From: Bowmanella sp. JS7-9
GTDB taxonomy: Bacteria; Pseudomonadota; Gammaproteobacteria; Enterobacterales; Alteromonadaceae
Direction: 5' to 3'
Assembly: GCF_004329715.1 (NCBI RefSeq)
Contig: NZ_JXSY01000018.1
Span: forward strand, 1-64,000
DNA: 64,000 nucleotides
The notes beneath the pieces were generated by a model that searched no databases, was not told the origin of the DNA, and saw only the letters and a program-made list of their open reading frames with translations. This document shows positions 58,771 through 64,000 of the stretch, in pieces. The position numbers were made by a program, and so were the translations under genes. The number at the start of each line of letters is the position of its first letter. The stretch's first letter is position 1.

Positions 58771-59994
58771 ATGGCGGTCTTTACTTACAGTGCGCGCAGC
58801 CAAAGTGGTGAATTGACCACCGGGCAGCTGGATGCCACGGATAAGCAAAGTGCCGCCGAACAGTTGCGCCGGCGTTCGCTAATTCCAATTCGTATCGATG
58901 AGTCATTAGCGGTTCAGTCTGTAGGTTTAAATCCGTCATTGTTATTGGGGTTACGTCGGGTTTCACTTGATGAGCTGGCTATGTTTTCGCGCCAGATGTA
59001 TTCGCTTATCCGCTCTGGCATTCCTATTTTGCGCGCCATCAGCGGCTTGGCCGATTCCACTCACAGCCGAAAGTTACGTGAAGTACTGCTGGATTTATCC
59101 GATCAACTGGAGCGTGGCCGAACCTTGTCCACCGCCATGAACCAGCATAGTGATGTGTTTAGCTCATTGTTTGTCAGTATCGTACACGTGGGCGAGAACA
59201 CCGGCCGTTTGGATGCAGTGTTTTTACAACTGTCGGAATATCTGGAGCGCGAGCAGGAAACGCGCCGACAAATCAAAGCGGCGACCCGTTACCCCGTGAT
59301 AGTAATCGGCTTTATCGTGGTTGCTATGTTTATTCTGAATATTTTCGTCGTGCCGCAGTTTAGTAATATGTTTGCTAAGTTCGGTGCGGAATTGCCGCTG
59401 ATGACAAGGATCCTGATAGGTACCTCTAATTTTTTCGTCAATTATTGGTATGTACTGATTTTGGGCATAGGTTTAGCGATTTATTTGTTTTTACGACGGA
59501 TTAATAGTGAGTCTGGGCGGGTCATCTGGGACAAACGCAAACTAAAATTCCCGATTATGGGCACCATCATTGAGCGCGCTACGCTGGCCCGTTTCGCCCG
59601 CAGTTTTGGCATGATGCTCAATGCCGGCGTACCCATGACCATCGCACTTAATCTGGTCGCCGAGGCCGTCGGTAACAAATACATTGCACAGCAATTGGTA
59701 GCCATGCGTCGTAACATAGAAAAAGGCGATAGTTTGCTGCGCGCATCCAATAATAGCGGTCTGTTTACTCCGTTAATCCTGCAAATGGTTGCGGTAGGGG
59801 AAGAAACTGGTCAGGTAGATACCCTGCTTACCGAAGTCGCGCAGTTTTATGAGCGCGAAGTAGATTATGATGTGAAAAATGTGACAGCCAAGATTGAACC
59901 GATTTTACTCGTGGTCGTGGCCGGTATGGTGTTAGTGCTGGCGTTGGGGATATTTACCCCAATGTGGGATATGGCTACAGCCATTAAAGGGTAA
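58771..59994 (+). CDS. mshG: MSHA inner-membrane platform protein MshG (GspF/PilC)
   Basis: A 407-residue protein with two GspF domains (about 70-195 and 275-395) and three TM helices (about 172-194, 225-243, 375-397). Motifs: FSRQMYSLIRSGIPILRAIS, VGENTGRLDAVFLQLSEYLE, FARSFGMMLNAGVPMTIALN and VGEETGQVDTLLTEVAQFYE. It couples MshE to pilin insertion. Confidence 0.94.
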   Translation: MAVFTYSARSQSGELTTGQLDATDKQSAAEQLRRRSLIPIRIDESLAVQSVGLNPSLLLGLRRVSLDELAMFSRQMYSLIRSGIPILRAISGLADSTHSRKLREVLLDLSDQLERGRTLSTAMNQHSDVFSSLFVSIVHVGENTGRLDAVFLQLSEYLEREQETRRQIKAATRYPVIVIGFIVVAMFILNIFVVPQFSNMFAKFGAELPLMTRILIGTSNFFVNYWYVLILGIGLAIYLFLRRINSESGRVIWDKRKLKFPIMGTIIERATLARFARSFGMMLNAGVPMTIALNLVAEAVGNKYIAQQLVAMRRNIEKGDSLLRASNNSGLFTPLILQMVAVGEETGQVDTLLTEVAQFYEREVDYDVKNVTAKIEPILLVVVAGMVLVLALGIFTPMWDMATAIKG

Positions 59995-59997
59995 TGG

Positions 59998-60510
59998 ATG
60001 AGAAGTAGCGAAGCCTCTGAATTTAAATTACGCAACCAACTGATGAATCTGTTGGTGGTAGTGCTGGTTTTTGGTCTGATGGCCAGCGGCATTTGGTATT
60101 TTTATGATAATGAGCCGGATTATCAGCGCCAAACACTGCGCTTATATGCTTCTACCTATGCCAATAATGTCCAGCAGGCAAATGCGCTGTGGCAGGTAGA
60201 AGGTAAACCACCTCGTGTATTATTGGTGCAGTATGATAAAGACATGCGTGTTACTGACCGATTTCCGGTGGCGATGAATCATTTAGGCTGGCCATCCGCG
60301 GACGAGAGCAATGAAGGCTGTGAAAAGTTATGGCGAGGCCTGGTTGGTGAGCCGGCGCAGGTCGACTCATTCAGAGTTAAAGCCACCTATGTAGATGGAT
60401 TGCAATCTGACAATGATAAACGACTGTCTGCATGTCGTTATCGATTATCCACTGGCCCGTATTTCGAATATTTTCCATTTACGGGTCGGTTAAAGACTGA
60501 CAAATTATAA
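59998..60510 (+). CDS. mshF: MSHA biogenesis protein MshF
   Basis: A 170-residue protein with a short cytoplasmic start, one TM helix (about 16-36) and a periplasmic domain with two Cys (EGCEKLW, SACRYRL). Position between mshG and mshB and the general layout fit MshF; the family has no known enzymatic role. It may act as a minor assembly factor. Confidence 0.82.
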   Translation: MRSSEASEFKLRNQLMNLLVVVLVFGLMASGIWYFYDNEPDYQRQTLRLYASTYANNVQQANALWQVEGKPPRVLLVQYDKDMRVTDRFPVAMNHLGWPSADESNEGCEKLWRGLVGEPAQVDSFRVKATYVDGLQSDNDKRLSACRYRLSTGPYFEYFPFTGRLKTDKL

Positions 60511-60537
60511 AACTGATAGATCCTCAGAGGGGAAATT

Positions 60538-61128
60538 ATGAAGTCGCACAATCAACAGGGATTTACGCTGATCGAGATGGTTATTGTGGTCGCGCTATTA
60601 GGCATTTTGGCCGCAGTTGCGTTGCCGCGCATGTTGAATGTTACCGAACAGGCTGAGGATGCCACGGTAGAAGGCGTTATGGGTGGATTCGCTACCGGCG
60701 TTGGCTTGGTGCGTGCGCAATGGGAAGTGGATGGCCGCCCGGCACAGAATGTTGCCGCCGGGATTACAATGATCGAAATTGATGGGGTACAGGTCGGAGT
60801 CGACCAAAACACCGGCTATCCCACCGGGATTGCTCAGGGCAGTACTGAAGATACCGCGATGGATGCTGCAGATTGTCAGGCGATTTTCAGTCTGATTATG
60901 CAAAGTGCACCGACTATTTCTGCTAGTTGGGCAGACAAACCGTTTAATGATTATCGATATTTTACCCGGGTTAATCAGGGCGCCGCGTCCGGCGGTAATG
61001 ATCTTTGTTATTACTATTTAACCCGCACCGTGAAAAATAATACCCAAGAGCCAGTAGACAATAGTGCAGGAAATGGTTTTTACTATGACCCAAGAATTGG
61101 TCAGGTATTTTTCTTTAGCAATAATTAA
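60538..61128 (+). CDS. mshB: MSHA minor pilin MshB
   Basis: A 196-residue type IV prepilin: leader MKSHNQQG, cleavage before FTLIEMVIVVALLGILAAVA with Glu5 present, and a globular C-terminal part with two Cys (ADCQAIF, NDLCYYY). It is processed by PilD and placed in or at the base of the pilus. A GAGGGG site lies upstream. Confidence 0.92.
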   Translation: MKSHNQQGFTLIEMVIVVALLGILAAVALPRMLNVTEQAEDATVEGVMGGFATGVGLVRAQWEVDGRPAQNVAAGITMIEIDGVQVGVDQNTGYPTGIAQGSTEDTAMDAADCQAIFSLIMQSAPTISASWADKPFNDYRYFTRVNQGAASGGNDLCYYYLTRTVKNNTQEPVDNSAGNGFYYDPRIGQVFFFSNN

Positions 61129-61183
61129 TTAAAATCAACAAGATAGACTGATCAACAAATTTAAAAATCCAAGAGGTGGGAAA

Positions 61184-61681
61184 ATGCAACAACAAAAAGG
61201 TTTTACCTTAATTGAATTAATTGTGGTAATCGTGATTTTAGGCATTCTTGCGGTTACTGCGGCACCGCGTTTTATTGATGTCCAATCAGATGCGCGCGCG
61301 TCTACTGTGCAGGCCTTAAAAGGTGCGATTCAAAGTGCGGGTCAGATGGTTTATGCCAAAGCTGCGCTGGCTAACCAGCAAAACGAAGCGCCAGGTAGCG
61401 TTACTATCAATGGTGCCTCGGTTTCAACTACCTATGGGTATTTGTCAGGTAATCAGGCTGCTTCAGCACTTGCTCCGGTTTTAGATGTGGCGGACTGGCA
61501 AGTGATTAACAACGGCGATGATAGCAATGTGACAACCAGTCAGATTGGTTTTGCACCGTTGAACACAACACCAGACTTTACAATCACTGCTGCAGATGGC
61601 GCTAGCTGCCATGTGCTCTACGCTGCTGCAGCAAATAGCAATTCGTCACCGACCTTTACAGTTGTGACTGGCGGCTGCTAA
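61184..61681 (+). CDS. mshA: Major MSHA pilin MshA
   Basis: A 165-residue prepilin: short leader MQQQKG, then [20 protein letters not shown] with Glu5, [20 protein letters not shown], and a C-terminal disulfide loop (GASCHVLY to VTGGC). A strong GAGGTGGG ribosome site and a terminator right after it fit high expression as the main subunit. Confidence 0.94.
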   Translation: MQQQKGFTLIELIVVIVILGILAVTAAPRFIDVQSDARASTVQALKGAIQSAGQMVYAKAALANQQNEAPGSVTINGASVSTTYGYLSGNQAASALAPVLDVADWQVINNGDDSNVTTSQIGFAPLNTTPDFTITAADGASCHVLYAAAANSNSSPTFTVVTGGC

Positions 61682-61693
61682 GGCCAAAGCATG

Positions 61694-61723
61694 AAAAAGA
61701 GCCCGTTTCATACGGGCTTTTTT
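61694..61723 (+). terminator. Terminator between mshA and mshC
   Basis: Stem GCCCGT / ACGGGC with a five-base loop, preceded by an A run and followed by six T. It ends 11 bases before the mshC start codon. Confidence 0.85.
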
Positions 61724-61734
61724 GATTCAGACCT

Positions 61735-62277
61735 ATGCAAAATGCACCTCATCATTCATTACGAAGCGCAGGGTTTACCCTGCTAGAGCTCGTGGTGGTG
61801 ATGCTGATTGTGGGGATCTTAGCCATCGGCGCTGCCGCACGCTTTCAGGATAAAGATGGCTTTAGCGAAGTCGCGCTGCAAAAACGCATGCTGTCGGCAT
61901 TGCGTGCCGTTCAGCAGCAGGCGATGCAAAATACCCTGAATAACCCCTGCTATTTGTTTGTGTTTGACAATACAAATGGTCAGTTCGGGCCGGCCAATCC
62001 TAATACCTGCAGTACTTCTGTAGACTTTACTCAGCCCGCTTATTTGCGTACTGAAGCCGGCGAATTGCAGGCCGAAGGGATTAGCCTGAGTGTCATCGAC
62101 AATGGCAGTGGCAGCATTACCGCCGTGCGTTTCAATCAATTAGGTCAGCCGGTGCAGGCCGATGGCAATGCGCGAATTTGCAGCGCTTTTTGTACGGTTA
62201 ATTTAACCGGTGAGTCTACCCAGCAGGTTTGTATCGAATCCGAGGGATTTGTGCATACGGGAGTGTGTGGTGGATAA
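61735..62277 (+). CDS. mshC: MSHA minor prepilin MshC
   Basis: A 180-residue prepilin with a 13-residue leader ending AG, then FTLLELVVVMLIVGILAIGA. Several Cys (NPCYLF, NTCSTS, ICSAFC, QVCIES, GVCGG) suggest disulfides. The ribosome site is poor and the start follows closely on the mshA terminator, so expression is expected to be low relative to MshA. Confidence 0.88.
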   Translation: MQNAPHHSLRSAGFTLLELVVVMLIVGILAIGAAARFQDKDGFSEVALQKRMLSALRAVQQQAMQNTLNNPCYLFVFDNTNGQFGPANPNTCSTSVDFTQPAYLRTEAGELQAEGISLSVIDNGSGSITAVRFNQLGQPVQADGNARICSAFCTVNLTGESTQQVCIESEGFVHTGVCGG

Positions 62278-62794
62278 GCAAGGCGGGATCTCACTGATTG
62301 AACTGATTATCGGCATGGTAGTGTTTGCTATCGCTATGGTGATCATTGTAAGTTTTCTCGCCCCGCAGGCACCGCGTAGTCTCGAACCCATTTATCAGAT
62401 CCGTGCCACTGAACTGGCCAAATCTATGCTGAACGAAATTACCGCTAAGGCGTTTGACGAGCACTCCGACCGTATTGGCGGTAAAACCCGCTGTAGTCAG
62501 GGCGCCGGCCCGTCATGCTCTGCGCCCGCTGAGCTAGGACCCGATGCGGGAGAGTCGCGCGATCGTTTCGATGATGTGGATGATTATCATGGCCTGAGTG
62601 AATTGGCTGACTCACGGGATAATTCTTTGTCGGCCCTGTATCAGGGCTATGTTATTCAGGTTGCCGTGGTTTATGACGCGGATCTGGATGGCGTGGCGGA
62701 CGCTGTTATCGGTGATAAAAAATTGATTGTGGTGAATGTGCAAACCCCCGGTGGCGATAACATCGAATTTGCCAGTTACCGGAGTAACTACTGA
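62270..62794 (+). CDS. mshD: MSHA minor prepilin MshD
   Basis: A 174-residue prepilin from GTG 62270 (GGGAG at six bases): MDKQGG then ISLIELIIGMVVFAIAMVII, with Ile at the usual Phe position after cleavage. Cys in KTRCSQGAGPSCS. The frame from 62210 lies inside mshC and has no leader. It overlaps mshC by eight bases and mshO by one. Confidence 0.88.
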   Translation: MDKQGGISLIELIIGMVVFAIAMVIIVSFLAPQAPRSLEPIYQIRATELAKSMLNEITAKAFDEHSDRIGGKTRCSQGAGPSCSAPAELGPDAGESRDRFDDVDDYHGLSELADSRDNSLSALYQGYVIQVAVVYDADLDGVADAVIGDKKLIVVNVQTPGGDNIEFASYRSNY

Positions 62795-63597
62795 TGCGTG
62801 GTCGCGGCTTTACCCTGATTGAGCTGATTGTGGTAATTGTGCTTCTTGGCATCGTGGGGCTGGCGTCGACCAGTTTGATTCGTTTCGGGGCGCTGATTTT
62901 CACCGACATCGCCAATCGCGATGAGATTTTATCCTCCAGCCGTTTTGTGATTGAGCGATTAAACCGGGAATTGCGTGAAGCGCTGCCCAATAGTGTGCGG
63001 GAAACCAATACCGGTGCTATTCAGTGTCTGGAATATATTCCTGTGGTAGCGAGCAGTTATTATTCAGCAATCCCGGAAACGGGGCGAAGTGGCAGCCAGG
63101 TGAAAGCGATTCCACCCGATGGGTATAGTTTCACCAATGGGCAATCGCTGGTGGTGTATCCATCGGTGAAAAATGCACAACTGGATGTTTATCAGGATAA
63201 TGCCAATAAACGCCATCTGATTGACAGTTTTAGCCAAGGAGCTACAGGTGAACTGGCTACGTTTACACTAACCAGCAATACCACGTACGCCCAGTCATCA
63301 CCGGCGCGTCGCTTGTATATCGTGAACCAGCCAGTTAGCTATTGTGTAATTGGTGGTAAATTATATCGTTACAGTCAGTACGGTTATTACGCGACACAGC
63401 AAACGATAGGTATGGGCGCCGGGGTGTTAATGGCTGACATTTTGACCAATGATCTCTCAGTAGCGCTGGAACAACCTTTCAGTGTGACCCAGGCAACATT
63501 GACGCGTAATGCCTATGTCACGCTGTATTTAAAATTTGGCATTAACGATGGTGAGTTGGTATTTAACAATGAGGTTCACGTCGCCAATGCGCCCTGA
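62794..63597 (+). CDS. mshO: MSHA minor prepilin MshO
   Basis: A 267-residue prepilin with a very short leader (MRGRG), [20 protein letters not shown], then SRFVIERLNRELREALPNSV typical of MshO/PilW-like large minor pilins. GGAG lies 9 bases before ATG 62794, which overlaps the mshD stop (TGATG). Confidence 0.9.
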   Translation: MRGRGFTLIELIVVIVLLGIVGLASTSLIRFGALIFTDIANRDEILSSSRFVIERLNRELREALPNSVRETNTGAIQCLEYIPVVASSYYSAIPETGRSGSQVKAIPPDGYSFTNGQSLVVYPSVKNAQLDVYQDNANKRHLIDSFSQGATGELATFTLTSNTTYAQSSPARRLYIVNQPVSYCVIGGKLYRYSQYGYYATQQTIGMGAGVLMADILTNDLSVALEQPFSVTQATLTRNAYVTLYLKFGINDGELVFNNEVHVANAP

Positions 63598-64000
63598 TTT
63601 ACCTACTCAACAAACGCAAGCAGGGAATATGCTGGTGATGGCCGTGTTTGTCATTCTGGTGATGACGATGTTGAGCCTCGCGATCGTGAATATTTTGTCG
63701 TCCGCATCACAAAGTGTTATCTATGAAGTGCTTGGTCTGCGAGCCCAACACGTTGCACGCAGTAGCCTGGAGACGCATCTGGCGCAGGTATTCAGAGCGG
63801 ATGGTACATTGGATATTGCTGCCTGTGACGCACCGCTAAATCTGGACTTTTCTGCTTCCACGATAGTTAGTGTGCAAGGATGTGTTGCACAGTCCAGTTG
63901 TCGCTCTCAGGTCTATACCTCTGGTGATGGGGTAGTGACACATCTAATGTTTAATAGCGACGGGCAATGTACAAGTGGTAATACCGTTGCCAGTCGCAGT
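63587..64000 (+). CDS. mshP: MSHA biogenesis protein MshP (3' end outside window)
   Basis: An open frame from ATG 63587 to the window end, 138 codons without stop. It starts MRPDLPTQQTQAGNMLVMAV, followed by a hydrophobic helix (FVILVMTMLSLAIVNIL) and a periplasmic part with several Cys, as in MshP. It overlaps mshO by 11 bases with GAGG upstream. The gene is likely almost complete; mshQ would be expected next, beyond the window. Confidence 0.85.
   Translation, partial: MRPDLPTQQTQAGNMLVMAVFVILVMTMLSLAIVNILSSASQSVIYEVLGLRAQHVARSSLETHLAQVFRADGTLDIAACDAPLNLDFSASTIVSVQGCVAQSSCRSQVYTSGDGVVTHLMFNSDGQCTSGNTVASRS

Overview
The window comes from a gammaproteobacterial chromosome, most likely a marine Alteromonadales member (Alteromonadaceae-like). 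The evidence is a complete MSHA type IV pilus locus, the yihY / dtd / yiiD neighbourhood, metJ divergent from metBF, rpoH with a sigma-E type promoter, uvrA / MFS / ssb in line before the msh genes, FadL, a DUF3034 gene, a K+-dependent membrane pyrophosphatase of the Na+ type, and a secreted GH81 laminarinase. I see no tRNA, rRNA, CRISPR array, transposase, integrase or attachment site. The window reads as core chromosome with a few accessory blocks.

Region 1 (1-9827) is signalling. It holds a Cache-type chemoreceptor on the minus strand, then a hybrid histidine kinase with a REC and an Hpt domain, an adjacent two-receiver regulator, and a 1199-residue membrane protein that joins a periplasmic NMT1/THI5-like binding domain to CHASE, PAS, GGDEF and EAL. 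Region 2 (9910-12469) has a DUF885 lipoprotein and YigZ.

Region 3 (12454-18633, minus strand) is the most interesting accessory block. It runs in overlapping or close genes: a sigma-54 response regulator, a 66-residue protein that is only a histidine-kinase phosphoacceptor helix pair, a cupredoxin-like exported protein, a membrane GGDEF/EAL protein, a DUF3034 outer-membrane protein, a lipoprotein truncated globin and a small membrane protein. A sigma-54-type promoter with an upstream inverted repeat faces the opposite way, toward a secreted BON-domain gene at 18815. I read this as a redox- or gas-linked c-di-GMP signalling unit; its function is inference.

Region 4 (18815-34646) is mostly housekeeping: 3-mercaptopyruvate sulfurtransferase, a secreted amidase, the metJ / metBF regulatory pair with clear met boxes, YihY, DUF2959, prolyl aminopeptidase, Dtd, a polyamine-synthase-like protein, the YiiD/FabY-type acetyltransferase-thioesterase, RpoH, and two divergent pyrophosphatases (membrane and soluble). 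Region 5 (34799-50469) has a second chemoreceptor with a possible sigma-28 promoter, a porin gene carrying a run of ten G (possible phase variation) with a small PstS-like protein, a 2OG oxygenase / thioesterase pair, uvrA, a YajR-like MFS transporter, ssb, the GH81 glucanase with a perfect LacI-type palindrome upstream, a DUF2238 membrane protein and FadL.

Region 6 (50683-64000) is the MSHA pilus locus in the order mshI, a PilN-like gene, mshJ, K, L, M, N, E, G, F, B, A, C, D, O and a 3'-truncated mshP. The MshE ATPase carries two copies of the c-di-GMP-binding MshEN motif, which gives a plausible link from the two EAL/GGDEF proteins earlier in the window to pilus function. Many start codons were moved downstream of the longest open frame on the basis of Shine-Dalgarno sites, signal peptides and gene overlaps; these choices are given per gene.
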